Shown: positions 30,886 through 38,427, counted from the stretch's first letter. The stretch is DNA of 54,732 nucleotides from a virus (IMGVR_UViG_3300010885_044183:1-54732); one strand, 5' to 3'. A program made the numbers and translations. The notes: a model not told the origin generated them from the sequence alone.

Positions 30886-31623
30886 TTACGTCAAAAGCTT
30901 GCTTTTCACGCCGGAACCGCCGATTTGGTTGTTTAGCGATACTTTCGAGCCATACGTCTCCCCTTCGCGCCGCGCGTGCGCATCGCCGAACTTTTCCCGG
31001 CTTCTACCGCTCCGCAACTTCAGACCCAACTGATCGTTTATGAACTTCAGGTTGGCCTCCCGCTCGGACTCATACAGCGACGCGAGCACGAGCGAGGTGC
31101 CGGTGCCCTTGACGTCTTGCTGCGGTTCTTTGCGTATGTCTTCACAGCGGAAATAGATACGGTCTGCCGCACCCTTGCAGAATGAACGCCAATAGGTGCC
31201 ACTCGAGTTGCCTGTCATTTCCCGCGCCTTGCGCTGCGCCTCTTTGTTGATCGAGGTCGCCACGTATTTGTACAACTCCTGCGCGGTGTAGACATTGCTG
31301 CCCTTGCCGACGAAGTAATGCTCGCAGCCGCCGCCCTTCCGCAGAATGTAGAAGTAGTGGCAGAAGAAGAGCTTGCCGATCGACTGCGCCACTCTACGCT
31401 CCCATGGGTGGGTGCTGCGGGAGAACAGCGGATCACCGGTGCGCTGCTCATCGGTGACGCTGCTCTCAGCCGCGTCGCTCATTTGAAGGTTATATTTGGC
31501 CAGCGTGGCATGCGCCGCGCGCAGCGCGTTATCACGCTCACCCTCGGTCGCCCCGCTATCTTCCGCCGCCAGCCGCAACATCTTACGCACCCGCTCAAGC
31601 ACCTTGTCTTTTTCGAAGTCCAT
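30886..31623 (-). CDS. DUF2786-domain protein
   Basis: The N-terminus of this 245-residue protein, DKVLERVRKMLRLAAEDSGATEGERDNALRAA followed by LAKYNLQM, matches the DUF2786 pattern. The remainder has a conserved phage-type region: WERRVAQSIGKLFFCHYFYI, HYFVGKGSNVYTAQELYKYV and SFCKGAADRI. It ends with a basic glycine-rich tail (LRSGRSREKFGDAHARREG). The family is common in phages and conjugative elements; its biochemical role is unknown. The start carries AGAAAGGAACTC. Confidence 0.7.
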   Translation of the reverse strand: MDFEKDKVLERVRKMLRLAAEDSGATEGERDNALRAAHATLAKYNLQMSDAAESSVTDEQRTGDPLFSRSTHPWERRVAQSIGKLFFCHYFYILRKGGGCEHYFVGKGSNVYTAQELYKYVATSINKEAQRKAREMTGNSSGTYWRSFCKGAADRIYFRCEDIRKEPQQDVKGTGTSLVLASLYESEREANLKFINDQLGLKLRSGRSREKFGDAHARREGETYGSKVSLNNQIGGSGVKSKLLT

Positions 31624-31640
31624 TTTGAGTTCCTTTCTGA

Positions 31641-32042
31641 TTAATAATCGTTAACATCATAAGCCCACCCATCCCGCTCGCACTCTTCCCGACCGTAATT
31701 CTTTATCACCTGCTGCCCGCTGCTGTTGTAGCAGTTGTCGCACCCCGTGCAGTCATTCGACATCGCGTCATGCAGGTGGAGAACCGTGCCGCAGCGGGTG
31801 CACTCCATCGACGCCGGCTCCCAGTAGCTGTGGCTGCGACGCCGCACCTCGCCCGCGTAGTACGCATCACTCTGCGCATCAGCATAGCTTTCTTTCTGCA
31901 TGGCAGTCATATCACCCAACCTACCATGCTCATCGCAATCGAATTCATACCCACCGCTATAGCTCACATTCTTGCGCTGGAAGAACAGCCCATACTCAAC
32001 AACCGTGACGCGCTTGCCGTGCGTTAAAAGTTTGGCCATCAT
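31641..32042 (-). CDS. Zinc-ribbon-containing conserved phage protein
   Basis: The last half of this 133-residue protein holds MECTRCGTVLHLHDAMSNDC, TGCDNCYNSSGQQV and YGREECERDGWA, that is, CxxC pairs followed by a YNSSGQ signature. This is seen in phage proteins of unknown function that begin with a short beta domain. The first half has YDFDCDEHG-like acidic residues and an Arg-rich link. The start is ATGATG after AGGAG. Confidence 0.6.
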   Translation of the reverse strand: MMAKLLTHGKRVTVVEYGLFFQRKNVSYSGGYEFDCDEHGRLGDMTAMQKESYADAQSDAYYAGEVRRRSHSYWEPASMECTRCGTVLHLHDAMSNDCTGCDNCYNSSGQQVIKNYGREECERDGWAYDVNDY

Positions 32043-32048
32043 AATCTC

Positions 32049-32444
32049 CTAGAGTGCCTCAACCGCAGCGCGAGCCGCTGCGAGCTGTTCTTCGAGTTCC
32101 CGCACCTTTTCCTGCATGACGCCTTTGTTGTAGGTCGGCCGGCAGTCAACGCGCACTGCGGTGATCGCGTTTGACGCTTTGATGTGCCGCTCCAAATCCG
32201 CACGCGCCGCCTGAACCTGCTCCGGGCTCTTGTCGCTGATGTAGGTTGGCGAATAGTCATTTGCGTGGCCAACCTCTTTGCCGCCTATCATGAAGGAGCG
32301 GGACAGACCTGTTTCGTTCGTTACGGTGATGCGCGTCGCGCTCACTTTTGTTACGGTGTAGCCGACGGTGAGGTGCTCCTGATGCGAGCCATATCTTGCG
32401 AGCACTACTTTTTGACCGAGCACTAAGTTCGATGGGGTGTGCAT
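32049..32444 (-). CDS. Hypothetical protein, 131 aa
   Basis: The start MHTPSNLVLGQKVVLARYG at 32444 uses the exact AGAAAGGAACTAAA site. The first 60 residues look like a small beta barrel (QKVVLARYG, TVGYTVTKVSATRITVTNETG). The C-terminus is a coiled-coil helix (EKVRELEEQLAAARAAVEAL). Such barrel-plus-helix proteins are common among phage early genes. No function is known. Confidence 0.55.
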   Translation of the reverse strand: MHTPSNLVLGQKVVLARYGSHQEHLTVGYTVTKVSATRITVTNETGLSRSFMIGGKEVGHANDYSPTYISDKSPEQVQAARADLERHIKASNAITAVRVDCRPTYNKGVMQEKVRELEEQLAAARAAVEAL

Positions 32445-32445
32445 T

Positions 32446-32652
32446 TTAGTTCCTTTCTGTTGTGGTTGGAATACCGCACGGCTGACGCTGAGCCTCGACG
32501 AACTGCACGCCATCCCGCCACTCATACAGCACGACGCTCTTGTTCAACTCAGTATGCTCGAGCACGAACTTGAATTCCGCCCACGCCCTGCGGTGCGAGC
32601 TGTTGAAACTGTTTTGGTGCTCGCCACCTATGAAGATTTGCCATGATTTCAT
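32446..32652 (-). CDS. Hypothetical protein, 68 aa, behind the three-hairpin leader
   Basis: The protein opens MKSWQIFIGGEHQNSF and contains SSHRRAWAEFKFVLEH and VVLYEWRDG. Its last 12 codons lie inside a DNA segment (32442-32482) that is repeated before the gene at 33306. Its stop falls in the ribosome site of the next gene. The start has AGAAAGGAACTAAA preceded by leader copy B. The function is unknown. Confidence 0.5.
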   Translation of the reverse strand: MKSWQIFIGGEHQNSFNSSHRRAWAEFKFVLEHTELNKSVVLYEWRDGVQFVEAQRQPCGIPTTTERN

Positions 32653-32730
32653 TTTAGTTCCTTTCTGTTGTTAGCTGACCATCGTCAGGCACCGCGCAAC
32701 GGTGCGACCGCATCACTGCGGTTTCGGTCT
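32653..32730 (-). ncRNA. Three-hairpin leader RNA, copy B
   Basis: Stem 1 is CCGCA/TGCGG (32708-32721), stem 2 is GCACCG/CGGTGC with a 5-base loop (32689-32705) and stem 3 is CTGAC/GTCAG (32675-32688). The order, gaps and lengths match copy A exactly. In stem 2, three base pairs differ from copy A with both partners changed. An AACAACAGAAAGGAAC ribosome site follows. Confidence 0.6.
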
Positions 32731-32731
32731 T

Positions 32732-32905
32732 TTACTCCTCGTCGCCGTAATCCTCTTCCTCAGGGTGACGCTGCGGTGGTCCTTGGTAAAAAGGATTCGC
32801 ATGCCAAACGTCACGGTCGGTCAGAATCCAAGCACGCTCTGGTCGCTCAGCGCCAAGCTCAAGCGCCGCCGCGTTGTCCCACTCTTGATCGGTTGAATAG
32901 TGCAT
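32732..32905 (-). CDS. Small acidic protein, 57 aa
   Basis: The frame opens MHYSTDQEWDNAAALELGAE, continues RAWILTDRDVWHANPFYQG and ends EEEDYGDEE before TAA. A GGGGGA site lies eight bases upstream, and the ATG overlaps the HNH-gene stop (TAATG). It fills an otherwise empty 170-bp gap. The family is unknown. The WxLTDRDVWxxNP stretch looks like a short conserved beta-hairpin. Confidence 0.55.
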   Translation of the reverse strand: MHYSTDQEWDNAAALELGAERPERAWILTDRDVWHANPFYQGPPQRHPEEEDYGDEE

Positions 32906-33309
32906 TACGATTTCCCCCTGTTGATTACGTTTGCCGCTGAGCCGCGAATCTCAATCAGATTCTGAGCGTTGGCGATGAACGGACGCAGCACGCGCCGTGC
33001 GTTATTGCGAACGCGGTTGCGGATGAACTTTGCGTCGGTTTCATCAGCAAGGTATTCCGCCACGCCATCCGCAAAGCTCGCCAAACTGCGCTTGCCTCGC
33101 GAATCGTTACAGTGCTTGCACGCGGTGACTAGGTTGCATTCGTGATTGTCGCCGCCTTTGCTGCGCGGCTTGAGGTGGTCGAGGGACAGCACTGCGCCGC
33201 CCTCCAACGTAAAGCCGCACCAGCTGCACGCCAGCCCGTCCCGCAGATAAATCGCCAGCCGCTTCTTCTGGGTGATCCAATTCATACCCTGCCATTCTTT
33301 GGTTTTCAT
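32905..33309 (-). CDS. HNH endonuclease
   Basis: The 134-residue protein contains the HNH core. CSWCGFTL is the first zinc pair. LSLDHLKPRSKGGDN carries the catalytic His, and NLVTACKHCNDSRGKRS carries the second Cys pair with Asn. The N-terminus RLAIYLRDGLACSWC is typical of McrA-type phage HNH proteins. It could be a free-standing homing endonuclease or a packaging or host-DNA nuclease. It is not next to terminase here, so a homing or early host-takeover role is more likely. GGAGG precedes the ATG, which overlaps the previous stop. Confidence 0.85.
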   Translation of the reverse strand: MKTKEWQGMNWITQKKRLAIYLRDGLACSWCGFTLEGGAVLSLDHLKPRSKGGDNHECNLVTACKHCNDSRGKRSLASFADGVAEYLADETDAKFIRNRVRNNARRVLRPFIANAQNLIEIRGSAANVINRGKS

Positions 33310-33512
33310 TTTGCGCCTCCGGTGAGCAGCACGTTGAATGTGAAGTGAATTCCTTCGCGAATCGATTCCTGATCGGTGAACACCGGGAAGAACCTGCCGT
33401 CCTCGGTGATCATCATGAAATGGCGAAAGGCTTGGAAGCCCGCAGCCGCCACCGCCTTGTCCGCGTTGACTTCCGTTTTGTAGGTCTTGCTCGCTACGAT
33501 CTTGACTTTCAT
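33306..33512 (-). CDS. First early gene: hypothetical protein, 68 aa
   Basis: The start MKVKIVASKTYKTEVNADKAV at 33512 has the AGAAAGGAACTAAA site. The protein is a small alpha/beta domain (AGFQAFRHFMMITEDGRFFPVF) of a kind frequent among phage early genes. It is the first gene after the 340-bp control region and terminator, so it is probably transcribed earliest. The function is unknown. Confidence 0.6.
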   Translation of the reverse strand: MKVKIVASKTYKTEVNADKAVAAAGFQAFRHFMMITEDGRFFPVFTDQESIREGIHFTFNVLLTGGAK

Positions 33513-33551
33513 TTTAGTTCCTTTCTGTTGTTGGTTGGAATACCGCACGGC
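33510..33551 (-). repeat. Leader repeat, copy at the first early gene
   Basis: The start-codon, ribosome-site and upstream sequence are shared with 32442-32482, apart from one short indel; the common part ends in GGTTGGAATACCGCACGGC on the plus strand. Here GTTGG/CCAAC can pair around it. In the other copy the segment codes for the end of the 68-residue protein. Confidence 0.55.
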
Positions 33552-33564
33552 CAACTCTCGCTGG

Positions 33565-33732
33565 GGCGTAGTGCGTACGCTCGATGTTTTAGAGTGTGGC
33601 CGTATGTTATTTCAACTTTGGCACGGCAATGGCTCCCGCCTTTCCGTTCCCTTGAGTATTAGTATCTTTTACTTGGCCTCGGTAGATTTTCTACGGTCGA
33701 AGTCGTTTGAGTCGTGGCGTAGTGCTTACGCT
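33565..33732 (-). promoter_or_regulatory. Control region with duplicated 17-bp hairpin element
   Basis: GGCGTAGTGCGTACGCT (33565-33581) and GGCGTAGTGCTTACGCT (33716-33732) differ at one loop base. Each can form a GCGTA/TACGC stem. They flank the untranslated start of the early transcript. The whole 33513-33894 gap holds these repeats, a weak promoter candidate and the terminator; I see no gene in it. Confidence 0.45.
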
Positions 33733-33737
33733 GCTTA

Positions 33738-33767
33738 ACTGTAAAAGGCTATGTACTACGTCATCAA
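33738..33767 (-). promoter_or_regulatory. Weak candidate early promoter
   Basis: On the minus strand TTGATG (33767-33762) and TACAGT (33743-33738) are 18 bases apart. It is the best sigma-70-like pair I found between the terminator and the first early gene. The match is moderate, and a phage- or host-specific promoter elsewhere in the gap is equally possible. Confidence 0.25.
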
Positions 33768-33847
33768 TTCTGTTCCATTTGAGCGGCAAAGTAAATCCCC
33801 CTTTTGAAACTATTTTGATACTCAATTGATCTGATTGATAAAAATCA

Positions 33848-33874
33848 CAATAAAAAGCCCACCAAAAGTGGGCT
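33848..33874 (-). terminator. Intrinsic terminator after the lysis genes
   Basis: On the minus strand AGCCCAC-TTTTG-GTGGGCT forms a 7-bp stem followed directly by TTTTTATT. It lies about 20 bp beyond the endolysin stop, at the end of the late transcript and before the early control region. It is the only convincing Rho-independent terminator in the genome. Confidence 0.85.
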
Positions 33875-33894
33875 GAAAGGCAAAGCAAGTGCGG

Positions 33895-34374
33895 CTATGA
33901 GTCTTCCGCTCCGTAGCGTAAACACTGAGCAGCACGCCCAGCCCAGCCGTTGCCGAATGTAGGCCAAGTGCTGAGTGAGCGCCAGAAATCCAGCCTCTGG
34001 GCGACGAAGCGCATTATCACGTCAGACTCGCTCATCGCAGCCACCGCTGCTTTGGTAGCTGGTCCCCACCACCCATCTGCCGGCACGCCCACCGCCTTCT
34101 GAAGCTCACGGATGGAGGTGCGGATGCCGCTGTTGATTGCGAACTCCAGCGCCTGGAATGCAACGCCGTCATACATCTGGTCACCGTTGATTGCCTCCCA
34201 AAAGTCACGCTTGTAGATCGCCTTCGCCGCCTCGCGAGTCAGCGCGCGAATATCCACGTTTGGGTATGACCGTTTGCTGATGCCCCAGTTGGTTTCGCCG
34301 CCCGGATCATTGGGGTGATTGACGTATCCACCCTCCGCCTTCATCAACCGATCAAACGCAGTGGTGAAGTCCAT
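33895..34374 (-). CDS. Endolysin, GH108-type muramidase
   Basis: The 159-residue lysozyme has the GH108 signature EGGYVNHPNDPGGETNWGISK with the catalytic Glu at about residue 14. A C-terminal peptidoglycan-binding-3-like region follows: ELQKAVGVPADGWWGPATKAAV, then VIMRFVAQRLDFWRSL. It cleaves the glycan strand of peptidoglycan to lyse the host. There is no signal peptide, so it needs a holin; membrane proteins are encoded just upstream. It ends the late operon. Confidence 0.9.
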   Translation of the reverse strand: MDFTTAFDRLMKAEGGYVNHPNDPGGETNWGISKRSYPNVDIRALTREAAKAIYKRDFWEAINGDQMYDGVAFQALEFAINSGIRTSIRELQKAVGVPADGWWGPATKAAVAAMSESDVIMRFVAQRLDFWRSLSTWPTFGNGWAGRAAQCLRYGAEDS

Positions 34375-34638
34375 CTATGCACCCGCTGACTTGGAGGCGA
34401 TAAGTGCGTCGAGCGAGCTGAGCGCCGCGTCCTTGCCCGCCAGTGCAGCGCGCACGTCAGCTGGGGTGATCTCTTCGCCAGCGCCGAACTGCTGCACAAG
34501 AGGAGTGAGCGCACTCACAACGCCAAGGGCGTCTTGCACCGCCGCGTTGCCCTTCGCCAGCTTTGCACCGCCGTTGAACATCCCGATGACTTGGGTGGCG
34601 GTTTGTAGCATGGATACGACTTGCAGGATGCCGATCAT
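34375..34638 (-). CDS. Hypothetical lysis-cassette protein, 87 aa
   Basis: The N-terminal 22 residues (MIGILQVVSMLQTATQVIGMF) are hydrophobic to amphipathic and could associate with membrane. The rest is Ala-rich and helical (DALGVVSALTPLVQQFGAGE, ADVRAALAGKDAALSSLDALIA). CGGAGAACC precedes the ATG. Position suggests a lysis accessory or virion protein. I do not recognise the family. Confidence 0.5.
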   Translation of the reverse strand: MIGILQVVSMLQTATQVIGMFNGGAKLAKGNAAVQDALGVVSALTPLVQQFGAGEEITPADVRAALAGKDAALSSLDALIASKSAGA

Positions 34639-34656
34639 TTTTGGTTCTCCGGTTGG

Positions 34657-35028
34657 TTATTTAGAATCGAGTGCGGATTTGACGCCGATGATGCCGTTGA
34701 TCGCGAGGCTGACTAGGTCGGACACCTTCGGCCAACAAGGATCATTCGCCACGCCCGCCACGGTGGCGGTTTCCTTACGGCACGCCACCAGCGCCCCATT
34801 AGCTTCGTCGAGCGCCGTGCTAGAGGCACCTAGCAGCACGCGGAAGCCTTTCGCCTGAGGAACGGTGAGCTTGTCGTTGCGCAGCAACACTGTGGCCAGC
34901 GTAGTTGCTGCCGCGAGGGCATTCGCCCCTTCCGCTATCTGCGCTTCTGGGGTCTTGCCGATAGAGCCGGACGCGCAGCCAATCAGGATTGCGATTGACG
35001 TTGCGACCACTACAATAAGACTTTTCAT
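34657..35028 (-). CDS. Predicted lipoprotein of the lysis cassette
   Basis: The 123-residue protein starts MKSLIVVVATSIAILIGCAS, a clear lipoprotein signal with lipobox (L/I)-I-G-C and cleavage before Cys18. The mature part is Ala/Thr-rich and helical, with a later Cys pair (ALVACRKE, DPCWPK). A spanin-like role in outer-membrane disruption is possible given the neighbours, but it is longer than typical Rz1. The start overlaps the previous stop (TAATG) with AAAGGAACC upstream. Confidence 0.65.
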   Translation of the reverse strand: MKSLIVVVATSIAILIGCASGSIGKTPEAQIAEGANALAAATTLATVLLRNDKLTVPQAKGFRVLLGASSTALDEANGALVACRKETATVAGVANDPCWPKVSDLVSLAINGIIGVKSALDSK

Positions 35029-35408
35029 TATGGTTCCTTTTTCAGTGGGTCGGTTGATGGGTCTACGGCGGGTGCCGTAGTTGCGCCCGCAGCGGCAAGA
35101 GCAGCCGCAGCGGGAACGGTTTTGGCAATCTCTTGCAGCGCGCCATCGGTTCTGGCAGCTCGAGCGATATTCGCGGTGGTCGCGGTCTCGCTGCCCTTGC
35201 TGCCGTCAAAGTAGAATTTTATGATCGCTAGCTGCGCCCCGCTCATGATACCGGCGAGCGTGTAAAGCAACTTCTCATTGGCCTCTGGCACGGTGAAGAA
35301 CATCAGCGCCGCCATCATCGCCAGATACCCCAACGTGTACATCATCGCCAGCCCATCCCGCAGGCCAGCACCCGGAATGCCCACCTCAACTGCGCGCCTA
35401 TCTTCCAT
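35028..35408 (-). CDS. Putative holin (two membrane helices)
   Basis: The roughly 126-residue protein has two hydrophobic helices (MMYTLGYLAMMAALMFF and LLYTLAGIMSGAQLAIIKFYF) joined by a short charged turn (TVPEANE). A soluble Ala/Pro-rich tail ending KKEP follows. Two helices followed by a charged tail, next to the endolysin, is a common holin or antiholin layout. The ATG at 35408 has GGGAGG upstream. Assignment rests on topology and position. Confidence 0.55.
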   Translation of the reverse strand: MEDRRAVEVGIPGAGLRDGLAMMYTLGYLAMMAALMFFTVPEANEKLLYTLAGIMSGAQLAIIKFYFDGSKGSETATTANIARAARTDGALQEIAKTVPAAAALAAAGATTAPAVDPSTDPLKKEP

Positions 35409-35760
35409 CACGCCCTCCCTTTCGGTTGACTCCTGTGTTGATCATAAAGTTGCGCCGCACGGCAAGCCACATCAGCGTCACCGCATCCTCGGCGAATATC
35501 GACAGCAAGCCGGTGAGGATGAAGCTCAGTTGCAGATTCCCATTCCACGCCGTGTGCGCGTGGAACACCACCATGCTGATGAAGGCTGCGTAGCACAGCT
35601 TGACTCCAAAGGTGTATAGGTGCCACCCGGTGGTCTGCCGTTCGTCCTTGGCCTCATACGCCTTGATGTAGGCGACGCACGCCCCAACGAAAGCCATCGT
35701 GATAAAGCTGCTGTTCGTTTGCAGCCAGAGTAGGATTGTCAGCACGTCACGCTCCGTCAT
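35398..35760 (-). CDS. Putative holin/membrane protein (three helices)
   Basis: The 120-residue protein has hydrophobic segments at about residues 16-34 (TNSSFITMAFVGACVAYI), 48-66 (FGVKLCYAAFISMVVF) and 74-96 (LQLSFILTGLLSIFAEDAVTLMW), with a basic C-terminus (RKGGRDGR). This resembles LydA-like and other class I phage holins. The start at 35760 overlaps the upstream TGA (ATGA), so it is coupled. Confidence 0.6.
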   Translation of the reverse strand: MTERDVLTILLWLQTNSSFITMAFVGACVAYIKAYEAKDERQTTGWHLYTFGVKLCYAAFISMVVFHAHTAWNGNLQLSFILTGLLSIFAEDAVTLMWLAVRRNFMINTGVNRKGGRDGR

Positions 35761-36137
35761 TGTTGTTTTTCGCAGCGAGGCTTCCGCCAGACATCGATCT
35801 TGTAAGTCCAAAGTCCCATTATCGTCAAGTTAACAAACAGTATGCCTGCTGTGTAGGAAAATGAAGTTCCGTAAGCCACTGACCGGTACAGCGCTTCGGA
35901 AGCATATGAAGCCCAGAAGAACGTGGCCAAAATAAGACCCGCTTGACGGCACTTGGCATTCGGCCTCGTCGCTCCAATCAGCAGCAGAATCGCCGTGAAT
36001 GTAAGATATGGAAACCAAATGTGAGATGAGCGCGCCAGATCTGCTATCGCCCCGCTCGGATTCGGCAGAACGTGGAGTGCGGCGAAGGTTCCGCAGAACA
36101 GCACCTGATGCCAAGTGCCCGTATTCTTATAGATCAT
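35757..36137 (-). CDS. Putative membrane protein, 126 aa
   Basis: Several hydrophobic segments are visible (WFPYLTFTAILLLIGA, AGLILATFFWASYASEAL, GILFVNLTIMGLWTY) plus a weaker one near the start, giving three or four helices. The C-terminus is basic. The start MIYKNTGTWHQ at 36137 has GGAAGGGAACG. It lies at the head of the lysis cassette, so a holin-related role is possible. Confidence 0.5.
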   Translation of the reverse strand: MIYKNTGTWHQVLFCGTFAALHVLPNPSGAIADLARSSHIWFPYLTFTAILLLIGATRPNAKCRQAGLILATFFWASYASEALYRSVAYGTSFSYTAGILFVNLTIMGLWTYKIDVWRKPRCEKQQ

Positions 36138-36183
36138 AATCGTTCCCTTCCGATTAGCCAATTTTCAAAGCACCATCGTTTTC

Positions 36184-38427
36184 TTAGGGGTGGGTTAAAA
36201 CATAAGCATCGAATTTGGCGTTTAATTCTTGCAGCGCGTTGACCAATACCGCTATCATGGATTGGTCGTTAAAGCGGAGCTTGTCTGGGTCTTCAGCATC
36301 TACAATTACGGGGTTACTGCCCTCAAGCGCGAGAACATCCTGAGCCTTGAAACCATAGCGCACGGGGCCATGACCCTCTGTCGCTTCACGATCTGGCTTG
36401 TAGCGATATGCCGTTGGCTGCAGTTGGCAAACGAAGTCCAGACCATGCGGCACAGGCGCAAAGTCAATCTTGTCTCTTGCGTCCGAAACGACTGTCCACG
36501 CCACTTGAATGTAAGCATTAGTTACACTCGTAGACCCCATGCAAAAACGGTCGTTTTGAGTTGTCGGATCGTATACTGGGGAGAATGTCCCTCCAGAAGT
36601 TATCGGGCCTATGCCTGTATTGCCCGAACCTGAAGTGTTGTTGTAGAGTGCGGCATGTCCAACGGCTGTGTTATACGAGCCTCCAAGGTTGGCAACCAGA
36701 GAACTCAACCCAACGGCTATGTTATAGGAACCTCCAAGGTTGGCCATCAGAGCATTCACCCCAACGGCTGTGTTCTGGCCGCCACCAAGGTTGGCGATGA
36801 GTGCGTTCGAGCCAACCGCTACGTTTAAGCTGCCTGTGGTGACGGCAGTCAGTGCGCTGTACCCAACGGCTGTGTTGTGGGTGCCGGTGGCGCTTGATGC
36901 TATTGCTCCGTCGCCAAGCGCAAGGCTATTGGTAACTCCGCCGCCGCCATGCGACCCGCGCAAGGCAGATGAGCCAGCGATCGTTAGATTGCCAGCTATT
37001 GATGTACCAGTCGAGGCAATCGACATCCACTGCGCTGTGTAAGAAGCGCCAATCCAAAAGTTTGTAATAATGTCAGCAGAACCTAAAGCGCCGAAGCCGC
37101 CACGGTCAGTTCCACCACTCCCCAAGAATCCAAAAAGCGTAGACCAGCCGCCAGCATCGCCACGTATCCGGACAGCGCCATCAGTTGTGTTAACTGAGAG
37201 GGGGCGATTTCCGGTGGCTGAGAGGTTGCCAGTTATTGATGTACCAGTTGTGTGGCTTAGTCGCAACAGCTCTGATGCACCGCCACCCGCATTCACAACG
37301 AGGAACGTCATATACCCAGAATAGTCCGCTGCCGCTGCGCTCTCTTTCTTGCCACCGATAAATGCAAATGGATATGGGTCTACGCTGTTGCCGCTCTTTC
37401 CGGCTAATGCTATTGCTGCGCCTTTGCCAACAGCTGCTGCGTCTGACGATTCGAGAGTCGCTAATGTGTCGACAGCCAGACCGAATGAATTGCCAAGCGC
37501 ACCTTTCACATTGAGCTGGTTCGCTGCAGTAGAGTTGCCGACATTAACAGTGCCCACGATGAGCGTGTTGCCAGTTGACTCCGCCACCTTGAATCGCTCT
37601 AATGTCTGCGCGACATTCAGCACTCGAAAACTCCTGCCTGCACTCGGGACAAGATCAAGCCCAGCGGCATTCTGGTATATGCCGCCCTCCGCACCGATCA
37701 CGAAACTGCCGCCGCCCTGAGTGATCGAGCCGTTTATCGTGAGCGCGCCAGCCACATACGTCAGCTGATTAACCACATTCGTGCCGTCGGAAGCGAGCAT
37801 CGCCCGCCCGCCCTGCCCAATGGCCAGCCCCGAACCCGCAGACGTCTTCACCGTCAGAGTAAATGCGCCGGTGGTAGAGTTGAGGTGCTTCATCCCGCGC
37901 GCCGTTGTCGGCACGATGATGTTGATGTTGCCTGTGAGCACGCCGGTGTATTCGATGAACTCGTATGCCGCCTCAGTCGCAGAGAGCGTGACGTCGCTGC
38001 TTCCGGCAACTGATTTCGAGAGCCGCCCCGCTCCGACGTCTGCAGCGGTGAGCGCCAGAATATTGGTGCGCGCGTTACCTTGCTGCGTAGTGTTGAGCCC
38101 CTGTGCTGCGGTATCGGTGCGCACCGTTGCGCTGACCACGGCAGTTGCAGCATCCAGCGCCACCTTCGCTCGCAGCGCGACAGCCGCCGGAGTCAGCCCG
38201 AGCATCACAACCGCATAGGCTTGCGCAGAGGCAGTCGACCCAAGGTAATTCGTCGCCAGAGTGATGCCGATATTGCTGCCGACACTAAGCACCTCATAGT
38301 CTTTGCCGTCGGGAGCTTTGAAGACGTCGCCGACAGTCACGCCGTTGTCGACCCATGCCGTTCCAGAACCAACAATAGCTGCGCTGCCATTCGTAAGGCT
38401 GCAAGTTCCTGTGCGATACCATCCCAT
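36184..38427 (-). CDS. Tail fibre/spike with S74 intramolecular chaperone
   Basis: The 747-residue protein ends with a peptidase_S74/endosialidase chaperone domain: VVSDARDKIDFAPV, GLDFVCQLQPTAYRYKPD, RYGFKAQDVLAL, and a helical end. This domain trimerises the fibre and cleaves itself off. Residues of about 520-620 hold repeated NTAVGxxALxxN units like YadA-head repeats. The N-terminus MGWYRTGTCSLTNGSAAIVG is a tail-attachment type domain. It is the likely receptor-binding protein. AGGAGC precedes the start. Confidence 0.88.
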   Translation of the reverse strand: MGWYRTGTCSLTNGSAAIVGSGTAWVDNGVTVGDVFKAPDGKDYEVLSVGSNIGITLATNYLGSTASAQAYAVVMLGLTPAAVALRAKVALDAATAVVSATVRTDTAAQGLNTTQQGNARTNILALTAADVGAGRLSKSVAGSSDVTLSATEAAYEFIEYTGVLTGNINIIVPTTARGMKHLNSTTGAFTLTVKTSAGSGLAIGQGGRAMLASDGTNVVNQLTYVAGALTINGSITQGGGSFVIGAEGGIYQNAAGLDLVPSAGRSFRVLNVAQTLERFKVAESTGNTLIVGTVNVGNSTAANQLNVKGALGNSFGLAVDTLATLESSDAAAVGKGAAIALAGKSGNSVDPYPFAFIGGKKESAAAADYSGYMTFLVVNAGGGASELLRLSHTTGTSITGNLSATGNRPLSVNTTDGAVRIRGDAGGWSTLFGFLGSGGTDRGGFGALGSADIITNFWIGASYTAQWMSIASTGTSIAGNLTIAGSSALRGSHGGGGVTNSLALGDGAIASSATGTHNTAVGYSALTAVTTGSLNVAVGSNALIANLGGGQNTAVGVNALMANLGGSYNIAVGLSSLVANLGGSYNTAVGHAALYNNTSGSGNTGIGPITSGGTFSPVYDPTTQNDRFCMGSTSVTNAYIQVAWTVVSDARDKIDFAPVPHGLDFVCQLQPTAYRYKPDREATEGHGPVRYGFKAQDVLALEGSNPVIVDAEDPDKLRFNDQSMIAVLVNALQELNAKFDAYVLTHP

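Noticed and set aside
33691-33888. 65-codon minus-strand frame before the early genes
   Set aside because: It begins upstream of and runs through the intrinsic terminator, has no ribosome site and has an odd composition.
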